From: an uncultured Nesterenkonia sp.
Lineage (GTDB): Bacteria > Actinomycetota > Actinomycetes > Actinomycetales > Micrococcaceae
Assembly (NCBI GenBank): GCA_947494195.1
Contig: CANLUC010000004.1
Span: forward strand, 248,188 to 312,187
Length of the DNA stretch: 64,000 bases
Direction of reading: 5' to 3'
This document shows, piece after piece, positions 19,687 to 26,848 of this stretch. Position numbers and translations under genes: made by a program. Position 1 is the stretch's first letter; every line of letters starts with the position of its first letter. The notes below the pieces were generated by a model. That model saw only the letters and a list, made by a program, of their open reading frames with translations, was not told where the DNA came from and made no database searches.

Positions 19687-20612
19687 TGGAGGCGCTCAGC
19701 GATATCGCCCTGCATGGGCTCGGCCTGGAGATGCTGGCGCTGATCTTCGTCGCCGGCATCTGGGCTGGAGCCATCAACACCGTGGTCGGCTCCGGCACCC
19801 TGGTGACGTTTCCCGTGCTGGTGGCCATGGGCGTGCCTCCGGTCTCGGCCACCGTGTCCAACGCGATGGGTCTGATCGCCGGCAACTTCACCGGTGCCTG
19901 GGGCTACCGCCGGGAGATCCGCCAGGTGAAGTCGGTGCTGATCAAGCTGATTCCGGCCTCGGTGCTCGGCGGAGTGATCGGCGCGGCGCTGCTGATCACG
20001 CTGCCCGAGGAGGTCTTCGGACGGGTCGCGCCGATCCTGATCGTGATCTCGCTGATCTTTGTGCTCGCGCAGCCCAGGCTCTCGGCCTGGGTCAGAGCGC
20101 GCGCCGCCCGGCGGGAAGCGGGGGCGGAAGGTTCCGCCGAGGGCCCCCAGGGAGCTGCACGCGCCTCGGCCGCCACGCAAGATACACCGGCGGAGCCCCC
20201 GAAGACTCCTTCCATGCCCACGGTGAGCCTGGTGCTCATGCTGCTCGTCTTCGCGGCCGGGATCTACGGCGGATACTTCGTCGCTGCTCAGGGCATTCTG
20301 CTGATGGGCATCCTGGGCATCTTCCTGATGGCAAACATCCAGCAGGCCAACGGGGTGAAGAACCTGCTGGTCGCCGTCGTGAACCTCACTGCCGCGATCA
20401 GCTACGTCCTGGTGGACTATCTGCTGCGTGAGCCGGATGAGCGGGTGATCCTCTGGGGCGTCGTCGCCATCATCGCGGTGGCCTCCACGCTCGGCGGACT
20501 CATCGGGGCGTGGGTCGGCCGGCGACTCTCTCCGCTGCTGCTCCGGGCCGTCATCGTCACGCTCGGGCTGGTGGCGCTGTTCGTGATGCTGCGCAACCTC
20601 TTCGTCGGGTGA
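19686..20612 (+). CDS. TauE/SafE-family membrane permease
   Basis: 308-residue polytopic protein of the TauE/SafE (DUF81) family, linked elsewhere to export of sulfite or organosulfur anions. Two halves of hydrophobic helices are separated by a hydrophilic Ala/Glu/Pro-rich loop at about residues 135-180. GAINTVVGSGTLVTFPVL and the second-half GIYGGYFVAAQGILLM are the duplicated family motifs. Its ATG overlaps the ATPase stop (TGATG), so the pair is co-translated. The substrate cannot be read from sequence. Confidence 0.88.
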   Translation: MEALSDIALHGLGLEMLALIFVAGIWAGAINTVVGSGTLVTFPVLVAMGVPPVSATVSNAMGLIAGNFTGAWGYRREIRQVKSVLIKLIPASVLGGVIGAALLITLPEEVFGRVAPILIVISLIFVLAQPRLSAWVRARAARREAGAEGSAEGPQGAARASAATQDTPAEPPKTPSMPTVSLVLMLLVFAAGIYGGYFVAAQGILLMGILGIFLMANIQQANGVKNLLVAVVNLTAAISYVLVDYLLREPDERVILWGVVAIIAVASTLGGLIGAWVGRRLSPLLLRAVIVTLGLVALFVMLRNLFVG

Positions 20613-20670
20613 GAACCGGCTTCGCGACGTCGTCCTGGAGGGCTTCAGGGCGGGGGGAGGCCTGATTTGA

Positions 20671-20676
20671 TATAGT
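20671..20676 (+). promoter_or_regulatory. Candidate promoter of the L31 gene (-10)
   Basis: TATAGT in an AT-richer patch, 80 nt before the rpmE2 ATG. I searched the leader for an obvious zinc-regulator palindrome and did not find one. Confidence 0.45.
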
Positions 20677-20755
20677 GCTGTGTTGGTCCATTCTGGCCAC
20701 GCCTCAGTTCCACGCTTCTGGCAAAATCCAGCGGCAGATGAAAAGGACACACCTC

Positions 20756-21013
20756 ATGAAGTCTGAAATCCACCCCAAGTACGAGCCGGTCATCTTCAAC
20801 GATCTGGCCTCCGGCGAGAAGATCCTGACCCGCTCCACCACTTCGTCCAACAAGACGATGGAATGGGAAGACGGCAACACCTACCCGGTCATCGACGTTG
20901 AGATCTCCGCTGCGTCGCACCCGTTCTACACCGGCAAGCAGCGCATCATGGACTCCGCCGGCCGCGTCGAGCGCTTCAACGCTCGCTTCAAGGGCTTCGG
21001 CGGCAAGAAGTAA
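20756..21013 (+). CDS. rpmE2: 50S ribosomal protein L31 type B (cysteine-free)
   Basis: 85-residue ribosomal protein, [20 protein letters not shown] at the start. It contains no cysteine, so it is the zinc-independent form that replaces the CxxC form when zinc is scarce. The frame opens at 20675, but the ATG at 20756 matches the family N-terminus. It is monocistronic, with a strong terminator 34 nt downstream. Confidence 0.95.
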   Translation: MKSEIHPKYEPVIFNDLASGEKILTRSTTSSNKTMEWEDGNTYPVIDVEISAASHPFYTGKQRIMDSAGRVERFNARFKGFGGKK

Positions 21014-21046
21014 GGAACCTTCCTGCTTCACACCCCCAGCTTTCAC

Positions 21047-21077
21047 GAAGGGCCGCAGTCATCGACTGCGGCCCTTC
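21047..21077 (+). terminator. Terminator after rpmE2
   Basis: GAAGGGCCGCAGTC, loop ATC, GACTGCGGCCCTTC: a 14-bp perfect stem followed by TGCTGT. Confidence 0.85.
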
Positions 21078-21108
21078 TGCTGTCTGCAGGTCCGCTCGGC
21101 GACAGGAA

Positions 21109-21114
21109 TAGGAT
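21109..21114 (+). promoter_or_regulatory. -10 box of leaderless lipoate-ligase promoter
   Basis: TAGGAT, 6 nt, then the ATG at 21121. No Shine-Dalgarno is present. Confidence 0.6.
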
Positions 21115-21120
21115 TGTCCT

Positions 21121-22212
21121 ATGACGGACACGCATCAGCATCACGGTGAATACAAGGTCGTCGGCGGCAAGCTCGTCGTCGTCGATCTCCAGACCGACCT
21201 CGACCCGCGCAGCCATCCGCGAGAAGCAACGATCACGGTCGCCTCGGTCAACGGTGACTTCTTCCTGGAGCCCGATGAGGCGCTGGACGCGCTCAACGCC
21301 GCCCTGGTCGGACTGCCGGTGCGCGCGACGCGGGAAGAGATCGCCGAATCCGTGCGTGCCCAGCTTCCCGCTGAGGCGCATATGTTCGGCTTCGACGAGT
21401 ACGCCATCGCCACTGCGGTGCGCCGCGCTCTGGGCCACGCCACGCGCTGGGAGGACCATGAGTGGGAGGTCATGCCCGCGGTGCAGCTGCCCGTGGAGAT
21501 GCATGTGGCGCTGGACCAGGTGCTCACGGAAGAGGTGGGACTGGGCAACCGCCCTCCGCTGATGCGCATGTGGGACTACTCGGGCCGGGCCGTCGTGATC
21601 GGGTCCTTCCAGTCGCTGGCCAACGAGGTTGATTCCGAGGCGGCCGAGCGCATGGGCGCCACCGTGGTGCGTCGAATCACCGGCGGGGGAGCGATGTACA
21701 TGGACGAAGGCAGCTTCGTCACCTACTCGCTCTCCGTGCCGCAGTCACTGGTGGACGGGCTCAGCTTCGCCGACTCCTATCCGTTCCTCGACGCCTGGGC
21801 CATGGAGGCGCTGACCGAGATCGGGATCTCCGCCTCGTACAAGCCGCTCAACGACATCGTCTCCACCGAGGGCAAGATCGGCGGGGCCGCGCAGAAGCGG
21901 CTGGCCAGCGGCGCGATGGTGCACCACGTGACGATGAGCTACGACATGAACGCCGATGACATGCTCCAGGTCCTGCGCATCGGTCGGGAAAAGATCTCCG
22001 ACAAGGGGATCACCTCGGCGGCGAAGCGCGTGGACCCGCTGCGCAGCCAGACGGGGCTGGCGCGGGAGGAGATCCTGAAGGTGTTCGTGGAGACCTTCGC
22101 GCGGAAGTACGACGCCACGATCGCCGAGATCCGTCCCGAGGAGCTCGCACGTGCGGAGAAGCTCGTGCAGGAGAAGTTCAGCACCAGGGAATGGACCGCA
22201 CGGGTGCCCTGA
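21121..22212 (+). CDS. Lipoate-protein ligase with N-terminal LplB-like domain
   Basis: 363-residue enzyme expected to attach lipoate to 2-oxoacid dehydrogenase and glycine-cleavage proteins. Residues ~9-105 (GGKLVVVDLQTD, NGDFFLEPDEALDALNAAL) resemble the LplB/LplA C-terminal accessory domain. Residues ~120-330 form the catalytic LplA domain, with RRITGGGAMYMDEG and NDIVSTEGKIGGAAQKR. The accessory domain is therefore N-terminal, the reverse of E. coli LplA. Met replaces the His usually seen after GGGAVY. The catalytic-region lysine is kept. Confidence 0.88.
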   Translation: MTDTHQHHGEYKVVGGKLVVVDLQTDLDPRSHPREATITVASVNGDFFLEPDEALDALNAALVGLPVRATREEIAESVRAQLPAEAHMFGFDEYAIATAVRRALGHATRWEDHEWEVMPAVQLPVEMHVALDQVLTEEVGLGNRPPLMRMWDYSGRAVVIGSFQSLANEVDSEAAERMGATVVRRITGGGAMYMDEGSFVTYSLSVPQSLVDGLSFADSYPFLDAWAMEALTEIGISASYKPLNDIVSTEGKIGGAAQKRLASGAMVHHVTMSYDMNADDMLQVLRIGREKISDKGITSAAKRVDPLRSQTGLAREEILKVFVETFARKYDATIAEIRPEELARAEKLVQEKFSTREWTARVP

Positions 22213-22293
22213 GCTGGGAGGATCGTGCGACCGAAGAGGACGACGACGGCCCGTGCCGAGGTCCCCGATTCGCTGTCTGGTTCCGCGCCGTGC

Positions 22294-22299
22294 TAATGT
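22294..22299 (+). promoter_or_regulatory. Candidate tRNA-Leu promoter (-10)
   Basis: TAATGT, 31 nt before the mature tRNA 5' end. Confidence 0.4.
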
Positions 22300-22330
22300 T
22301 TCTTGTCGCTGCCAATGAGGCAGAAACAAT

Positions 22331-22416
22331 GCGCGGGTGGCGGAATAGGTAGACGCGCTAGCTTGAGGTGCTAGTCCTCGTATAAGAGGGTAGGGGTTCA
22401 AGTCCCCTTCCGCGCA
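22331..22416 (+). tRNA. tRNA-Leu (anticodon GAG)
   Basis: An 86-nt class II tRNA. The acceptor GCGCGGG pairs with TCCGCGC (one G-U), with discriminator A at 22416. The anticodon stem CTAGC/GCTAG encloses TTGAGGT, giving GAG for CUC/CUU codons. A long variable arm is present, and the T arm is AGGGG-TTCAAGT-CCCCT. CCA is not encoded. Confidence 0.96.
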
Positions 22417-22425
22417 CATTGTGAA

Positions 22426-22445
22426 TGCGGCATTCAGATGCCGCA
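22426..22445 (+). terminator. Hairpin immediately after tRNA-Leu
   Basis: TGCGGCAT, loop TCAG, ATGCCGCA, starting 10 nt after the tRNA. It may guide 3'-end processing or assist termination. Confidence 0.5.
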
Positions 22446-22449
22446 CAGA

Positions 22450-22489
22450 CCCCGGTCTGACGAGGAGAGATCCCGTCGGCCGGGGTTTT
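22450..22489 (+). terminator. Rho-independent terminator of tRNA-Leu
   Basis: CCCCGG pairs with CCGGGG, with an inner GACG/CGTC stem, followed by TTTT. It is one of the few terminators here with a T-run. Confidence 0.75.
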
Positions 22490-22522
22490 CTGTGTCCCCA
22501 CCGCGTTTCCTGTGTCCCCACG

Positions 22523-22596
22523 CATTGAGCGGCGGATTCTCCGAGCATCTCCTGCGGTTCTAGACCCGTACTGCCCGGTATTTCCGCCACTCAACG
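22523..22596. repeat. Palindromic element, copy A
   Basis: Imperfect inverted repeat of about 73 nt. The outer arms TTGAGCGGCGGA and TCCGCCACTCAA differ at one base. It aligns along its whole length with copy B at 23458-23530, sharing GGCGGATTCT near the left end and CTCAACG at the right. It begins 9 nt after the stop of the minus-strand lipoprotein gene. Confidence 0.65.
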
Positions 22597-22604
22597 AAGG
22601 GGTG

Positions 22605-23234
22605 TCAGCTGTCGCCGGCGTTGTCGGCGTAGGAGTAATCTTCTGGCTCGTCACCGTTGTTCGCTGCCCACTGTTCAGCGCAGGTCCCCCCGGCGGGAAT
22701 CTGTTCCCACTCGGCGCGAGCCTGGGACTGCTCCCACAGAAACTCATCGATCTCTTCCTGAGACAACCCTGCTCCCACGAGCGTGGAGGTTTCGATTCCC
22801 TCCCAGCAGGCGAAGTGGGCGTCAAAGTCCTCCCACTCGCCGATCTCGAGATAATCAGGGTGGCACAGCGGATCTGGCATCGCTCCCGTGCCGTCCCACT
22901 CCTGCGGCCAGCCGATGGGCTGAGCACCGTCATTGTGCTCTGCCTTCTCCGCGAGAGCGGCGTCGTCAGAGCATTCCAGGTGAGCGACCTCGGAGTTGCG
23001 GGCCTCCTCGGGGGAGATGTCCGGGGCCGCCGCGTCCTGAGAGTCGGCCGCATCTTCCTCGGCGGCGTCGGTGGTGACCTCGGCAGCCTCATCGGAACTG
23101 GACGCCAGCTCCTGTCCAGCGGCAGAGGCATCAGCAGAAGAGGACTCGGTGTCCGGCTGATCCGATGCGCAGGAAGGGAGCAGCACCAGTGCGGCCGCGG
23201 CCGACATCGCGGGAATCAAGGTTTTTCTCAGCAT
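22605..23234 (-). CDS. Predicted secreted lipoprotein of unknown function
   Basis: 209-residue protein not assigned to a family. A basic, hydrophobic signal peptide ends in the lipobox LLPSC, so it should be a diacylated surface lipoprotein. A long Ser/Ala/Asp/Glu-rich linker follows (about residues 25-80), and then a compact acidic domain with four cysteines (LECSDD, PLCHPDY, FACWEG, GGTCAEQW) that could form two disulfides. The ATG at 23234 is chosen over the frame start at 23249 because a -10 box sits 6 nt before it. Palindromic elements lie on both sides. Confidence 0.75.
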   Translation of the reverse strand: MLRKTLIPAMSAAAALVLLPSCASDQPDTESSSADASAAGQELASSSDEAAEVTTDAAEEDAADSQDAAAPDISPEEARNSEVAHLECSDDAALAEKAEHNDGAQPIGWPQEWDGTGAMPDPLCHPDYLEIGEWEDFDAHFACWEGIETSTLVGAGLSQEEIDEFLWEQSQARAEWEQIPAGGTCAEQWAANNGDEPEDYSYADNAGDS

Positions 23235-23240
23235 GAACAC

Positions 23241-23246
23241 ACCATA
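23241..23246 (-). promoter_or_regulatory. -10 box of leaderless lipoprotein promoter
   Basis: On the minus strand TATGGT, then 6 nt, then the ATG at 23234. Confidence 0.55.
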
Positions 23247-23362
23247 CATATTCTGCCTTGATATATGAATGGGAACAGGTATTCACATTGACATTGCAGC
23301 GAACGCTCACTCGGGAGTGTTGCCGAAAGAGGCGGAACGTGGAGTCCCACGCCATGGTGTTG

Positions 23363-23404
23363 CCAGGGGCGGCATCGAAGGAGTGCTTACCGCCCAGCCC
23401 CTGG
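23363..23404. repeat. Inverted repeat CCAGGGGC...GCCCCTGG
   Basis: Perfect 8-bp arms separated by 26 nt, with an inner GG/CC partial extension. It lies midway between the lipoprotein promoter and element B. Confidence 0.5.
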
Positions 23405-23457
23405 AGAGGGGCCTCCAAAGCATGTCGGCTGACCCGGAAAAGAAGCTTCCCATCATG

Positions 23458-23530
23458 CACTGAGGGGCGGATTCTACGAACACTTCATGGGGCTGTAGGC
23501 CCCAAGTACTCGGAGAATCCGCCCCTCAAC
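23458..23530. repeat. Palindromic element, copy B
   Basis: Related to copy A but with better arms: TGAGGGGCGGATTCT and AGAATCCGCCCCTCA pair perfectly over 15 bp. An inner hairpin, GGGGC-TGTAG-GCCCC, sits at 23489-23503. It ends 39 nt from the stop of the small minus-strand ORF. Confidence 0.7.
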
Positions 23531-23569
23531 GTGGAGTGGGGTCCGCCCGTCAGTGCGGGCGGCGGTGGG

Positions 23570-23671
23570 TCAATTGGTGGGGGTGCCTGAACCGGGGTTC
23601 TTCCGCGAGCGGTTGCGGAACATCCGGAAGAGCTTTCGGCCGAGCCACATGAGTACTGTTCTGAAGATCAT
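23570..23671 (-). CDS. Small basic peptide, 33 residues, leaderless
   Basis: A short frame starting MIFRTVLMWLGRKLFRMF. The first half is an amphipathic or short hydrophobic helix; the second half is rich in Arg, Lys and Asn. I do not recognise it. Support comes from context: a TATGCT -10 box exactly 6 nt before the ATG, the same geometry as at larger genes, and a palindromic element just beyond the stop. It could be a small membrane-associated protein. Confidence 0.45.
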   Translation of the reverse strand: MIFRTVLMWLGRKLFRMFRNRSRKNPGSGTPTN

Positions 23672-23677
23672 GTCAGG

Positions 23678-23683
23678 AGCATA
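23678..23683 (-). promoter_or_regulatory. -10 box of the small-peptide promoter
   Basis: Minus-strand TATGCT, 6 nt before the ATG at 23671. Confidence 0.45.
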
Positions 23684-23705
23684 TCCGAGTACCCCTGTGT
23701 GGGCA

Positions 23706-23719
23706 CGTCTGGCCAGACG
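23706..23719. promoter_or_regulatory. Perfect 14-bp palindrome CGTCTGGCCAGACG
   Basis: Lies between the divergent small ORF and the M20 peptidase gene, near where the -35 of the small-ORF promoter would fall. A possible operator. Confidence 0.4.
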
Positions 23720-23824
23720 GATGCAGAGGAGTCCAAAGGGACCGAGTATGCGCAAGACTCCGCGGGCGCATGCCGAAGTGGCTAGGCTGGGCACAGAGAT
23801 CCCTACCCCATGAGGAGAGCATCT

Positions 23825-25150
23825 GTGAGCACCGCATCCGGCGCGACCCCCGCAGCAGCGGCCGAAGCAGAGGTCGTCGACTTCTGCCGAGACCTGATCC
23901 GGCTCGACACCTCGAACTGGGGGGAGGGACGCTCCAACGGTGAGCGCGAGGCCGCCGAATACTGTGCGGCCATCATGCGACAGGCGGGGCTGGAGCCGGA
24001 GATCTTCGAGTCCGCGCCGGGCCGCACGTCCGTCGTCGCCCGGATGAGCGGCAGCACCCCGGAGCTGGGCGCACTGGTCGTGCACGGGCACCTCGACGTG
24101 GTCCCCGCACAGGCGCAGGACTGGCAGGTGGACCCCTTCGCCGCGGAGATCCGCGACGGCATGATCTGGGGCCGCGGCGCCGTGGACATGAAGGACATGG
24201 ACGCGATGATCCTGGCCTCGATGCTGCGGATGCACCGCGAGGGCCACCAGCCGCAGCGTGATCTCATCTTCGCCTTCTTCGCGGACGAGGAGGACAACGG
24301 CAACTTCGGGGCCAAGTGGATGGTCAAGCATCACCCCGAGGTCTTCGAGGGTGCCACCGAGGCCATCAGCGAGGTCGGAGGGTTCTCCACCGACGTCGCG
24401 GGTCAGCGCGCGTACCTGATCCAGACCGGCGAGAAGGGCCTGCACTGGACCAAGATGACCGCCTCGGGGACGGCTGGGCATGGTTCCGCCATTCACAGTG
24501 ACAATCCCGTGGTCCGGCTCGGCGCCGCTGTGGCTGCCATTGGAGAGTACGAATGGCCGCTGGACTACACGAAGACCACGCGCGCGCTGATGGAGCAGCT
24601 CTCCGAGCTCACCGGCATCCCCTTCGACGAGGAGGATCCCTCCGAGCTGCTCGCCGCCACCGGCAGTGCCTCGAAGTTCATCTCCGCGACGCTGCGCAAC
24701 ACCTCGAACCCGACCCTGCTCGAGGCCGGATACAAGCACAATGTGGTCCCCGGCTCGGCCTCCGCGCTGGTGGACGCCCGCACGCTGCCCGAACAGGACG
24801 CCCAGGTCGCCGCGAAGCTCGAGGAGCTCGCCGGCGAGAAGGTCAGCTTCGAGCTGCTCAACGGCGGGCCGTCCCTGGAGGTCCCGTTCTCGGGACTGCT
24901 GGTCGAGCAGATGGTCGCCTCGCTCAAGGCGGAGGACCCCGAGGCTGCAGTGCTGCCCTACATGCTCGGCGGCGGCACCGACAACAAGCACCTGGCCTCG
25001 CTGGGCATCTCGGGGTACGGCTTCGCCCCGCTGCAGCTGCCCGCCGAGCTGGACTTCACCGGCATGTTCCACGGAGTCGACGAGCGCGTCCCGCTGGAGG
25101 CGCTGACCTTCGGAGTGCGCGTGCTCCACCGCTTCCTCGCAGCCCAGTAG
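23825..25150 (+). CDS. M20-family metallopeptidase/deacylase
   Basis: 441-residue zinc hydrolase of the M20 clan (dipeptidase/ArgE/DapE-like). Zinc ligands and the catalytic base are visible in HGHLDVVP, GRGAVDMKDMDAM and FADEEDNGNFGAKW, and a late ligand region in GGGTDNKHLASLG. A dimerisation domain occupies about residues 190-310. The substrate cannot be fixed; the family cleaves peptides or N-acyl amino acids. The frame starts at an ATG at 23810, but that ATG is part of the GAGGAG ribosome site, so the GTG at 23825 is preferred. Confidence 0.9.
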   Translation: MSTASGATPAAAAEAEVVDFCRDLIRLDTSNWGEGRSNGEREAAEYCAAIMRQAGLEPEIFESAPGRTSVVARMSGSTPELGALVVHGHLDVVPAQAQDWQVDPFAAEIRDGMIWGRGAVDMKDMDAMILASMLRMHREGHQPQRDLIFAFFADEEDNGNFGAKWMVKHHPEVFEGATEAISEVGGFSTDVAGQRAYLIQTGEKGLHWTKMTASGTAGHGSAIHSDNPVVRLGAAVAAIGEYEWPLDYTKTTRALMEQLSELTGIPFDEEDPSELLAATGSASKFISATLRNTSNPTLLEAGYKHNVVPGSASALVDARTLPEQDAQVAAKLEELAGEKVSFELLNGGPSLEVPFSGLLVEQMVASLKAEDPEAAVLPYMLGGGTDNKHLASLGISGYGFAPLQLPAELDFTGMFHGVDERVPLEALTFGVRVLHRFLAAQ

Positions 25151-25208
25151 ACCCGCCCGGTAGAGTCCCACGTCGCCACCGATGAGCCACGACCTCCAGG
25201 AGCATCCC

Positions 25209-26369
25209 ATGGACCCGATCACCGCCGTGCTGAGCGAGGAGCTGCTGAGCCGCATCGCCGCCAGGGCACCCGGCTACGACGAGCGCAACGAGTTCTGCCA
25301 TGAGGACCTCGCCGAGCTCACGGCCGCCGGGTATCTGCGTGCGCTGGTCCCCGTGGATCGAGGGGGGCTGGGCTGGGACCTGCCCACTCTCGTCGCCGCT
25401 CAGCGCCGCCTCGCCGCGGCCGCGCCGGCGACCGCACTGGCCGTGAACATGCACCATATATGGGTCAATGTGTCCCGGCAGATGGTCGAGCGCGGCCACA
25501 CCGAGTTCGAGCAGGTGCTCCAGGAGGCGGCAGCCGGCGAGGTCTTCGCCTTCGGCATCTCCGAGGCCGGCAACGACGCGGTGCTCTTCGACTCCACGAC
25601 CGAGGCGACGGTCGACGACGACGGCTCGGTCACCTTCACGGGAACCAAGATCTTCACCACGCTCGCCCCGGTATGGACCCGGCTCGGGCTCTTCGGAAAA
25701 GACACCGCAGCCACGGGGGCCGAGGGCGAGACCCCGCTGATCTTCGGCTTCCTCGAACGAGAGACGCCCGGCTGGCGCACCCTCGAGAACTGGGACACGC
25801 TCGGGATGCGGGCGACGCAGTCACATGCCACCTCCCTGGAGGGTGCGCGAATCCCTGCGGAGCGGATCGTCCGACGGCTTCCCGTCGGCCCGAACCCGGA
25901 CCCGCTGGTCTTCGCGATCTTCTCCTCGTTCCTGACCCTGCTCGCTGCCGTCTACACCGGTATCGGTGATCGCGCCCTCACCCTCGGTGCGGAGCTGGTG
26001 ACCCAGCGCACCTCACTGATCAGTGGGGAGTCCATGGATCGGGACCCAGACGTGCGCTACAAGCTCGCGGAGGCTCAGCTCGGGCAGCTCTCCCTGGACT
26101 CACAGCTGCGCGGGATCGCCGGGGAGGTGGAGTCAGTGGCGGAGCACGGCCCCTCCTGGTTCCCGCGCCTCGCGGCGCTGCGGACCACGGCGACCCGGAC
26201 CGCGCGGCAGGTCGTGGACCAGGTGCTCAGCGTCAGCGGCGGTGCACAGTATCACCGGGAATCGGAGCTCAGCAGGCTCTACCGGGACTCACTGGCCGGA
26301 ATCCATCACCCCTCCGATGACGAGTCCGCGCACCGCACCCTGGCCAGCTACACCCTGGGCCCCCTCTGA
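25209..26369 (+). CDS. Acyl-CoA dehydrogenase family flavoprotein
   Basis: 386-residue FAD enzyme of the acyl-CoA dehydrogenase fold. An N-terminal helical domain is followed by the middle domain with AFGISEAGNDAVLF and FTGTKIFTTLAPVWTRLGLFG, and a C-terminal helical bundle. The substitutions relative to fatty-acyl enzymes, and an isolated position, suggest a non-canonical substrate. The ATG at 25209 has AGGAG 6 nt upstream, so an upstream in-frame ATG at 25182 is rejected. Confidence 0.87.
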   Translation: MDPITAVLSEELLSRIAARAPGYDERNEFCHEDLAELTAAGYLRALVPVDRGGLGWDLPTLVAAQRRLAAAAPATALAVNMHHIWVNVSRQMVERGHTEFEQVLQEAAAGEVFAFGISEAGNDAVLFDSTTEATVDDDGSVTFTGTKIFTTLAPVWTRLGLFGKDTAATGAEGETPLIFGFLERETPGWRTLENWDTLGMRATQSHATSLEGARIPAERIVRRLPVGPNPDPLVFAIFSSFLTLLAAVYTGIGDRALTLGAELVTQRTSLISGESMDRDPDVRYKLAEAQLGQLSLDSQLRGIAGEVESVAEHGPSWFPRLAALRTTATRTARQVVDQVLSVSGGAQYHRESELSRLYRDSLAGIHHPSDDESAHRTLASYTLGPL

Positions 26370-26416
26370 GCCACAGCGCTTGCGGCGAGCAGGCCCTCCG
26401 GGAGCGGCCCCTCCAG

Positions 26417-26486
26417 GGACCAGCCCCGCGACAGGACCAGCACCGCGACAGCGGGGCAGCATCGCGACAGCGGGGCAGTCGGCGGG
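26417..26486. repeat. Imperfect 17-19 nt tandem repeats
   Basis: Two 17-nt units at 26417-26433 and 26434-26450 (GGACCAGCCCCGCGACA and a one-base variant), then related 19-nt units with GCGGGGCAG. They fill the gap between the convergent acyl-CoA dehydrogenase and DUF5703 genes. Confidence 0.6.
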
Positions 26487-26735
26487 TCAGAGCGTGCGCT
26501 GAACCCGCATCACGCGCCGGCGCAGCCAATATCGGCGCAGCCCGCCGGTGTACATCACCGAGCGCCGGAGCTCCCATTTGCCGTACTCGGCATGGTCGAT
26601 GACCCGCCTGCGCACCTGGTTCAAGGACTCCTGCGGCTGGCAGGTGATGACCATGTACTCCCAGGTCGGGCCCGCGTCGTCGACCTCGGAATAGAGCTCG
26701 GCGGTGGGCTGGGACCACCAGTTCTGCTGCGCCAT
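26487..26735 (-). CDS. DUF5703 family protein
   Basis: 82-residue conserved actinobacterial protein. Core segment TWEYMVITCQPQESLNQVRRRVIDHAEYGKWEL continues into an Arg-rich end (YWLRRRVMRVQRTL). It is small and basic, with no membrane helix; the function is unknown. The frame opens at 26804, but the ATG at 26735 gives the compact family form, with a GAAGGTG purine stretch upstream. It is known in conserved neighbourhoods near uppP and mshC. Confidence 0.8.
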   Translation of the reverse strand: MAQQNWWSQPTAELYSEVDDAGPTWEYMVITCQPQESLNQVRRRVIDHAEYGKWELRRSVMYTGGLRRYWLRRRVMRVQRTL

Positions 26736-26836
26736 CGGGTGTTCACCTTCACTTTCGCCGGGGAGCCTCAGCCTACGTGGGAAGGCCCCTGACTCCGAGT
26801 TCATGACCAGGACTTACCGAAGTGGTGTCTCGTTGG

Positions 26837-26842
26837 TACGGT
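26837..26842 (+). promoter_or_regulatory. -10 box of leaderless acidic-protein promoter
   Basis: TACGGT, 6 nt, then the ATG at 26849. Confidence 0.55.
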
Positions 26843-26848
26843 GAGCGT

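Larger units (their letters stand above)
23247..23569. other. Non-coding stretch rich in inverted repeats
   Basis: Upstream of the lipoprotein promoter, about 320 nt without a convincing gene. It starts AT-rich (around 23250-23300) and then holds an inverted repeat at 23363-23404 and palindromic element B. A plus-strand frame at 23269-23463 has no ribosome site and no recognisable product. Confidence 0.5.

Noticed and set aside
20613-20755. Zinc-regulated (Zur-type) operator before the cysteine-free L31
   Set aside because: Expected from the biology, but no convincing palindrome is visible in the upstream region.
23269-23463. 64-codon plus-strand frame upstream of the lipoprotein gene
   Set aside because: No promoter or ribosome site, contains inverted repeats, and ends in palindromic element B.
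22331-23824. Integrated island at tRNA-Leu
   Set aside because: No integrase and no duplicated tRNA 3' end found; kept only as a remark on a variable-looking stretch.
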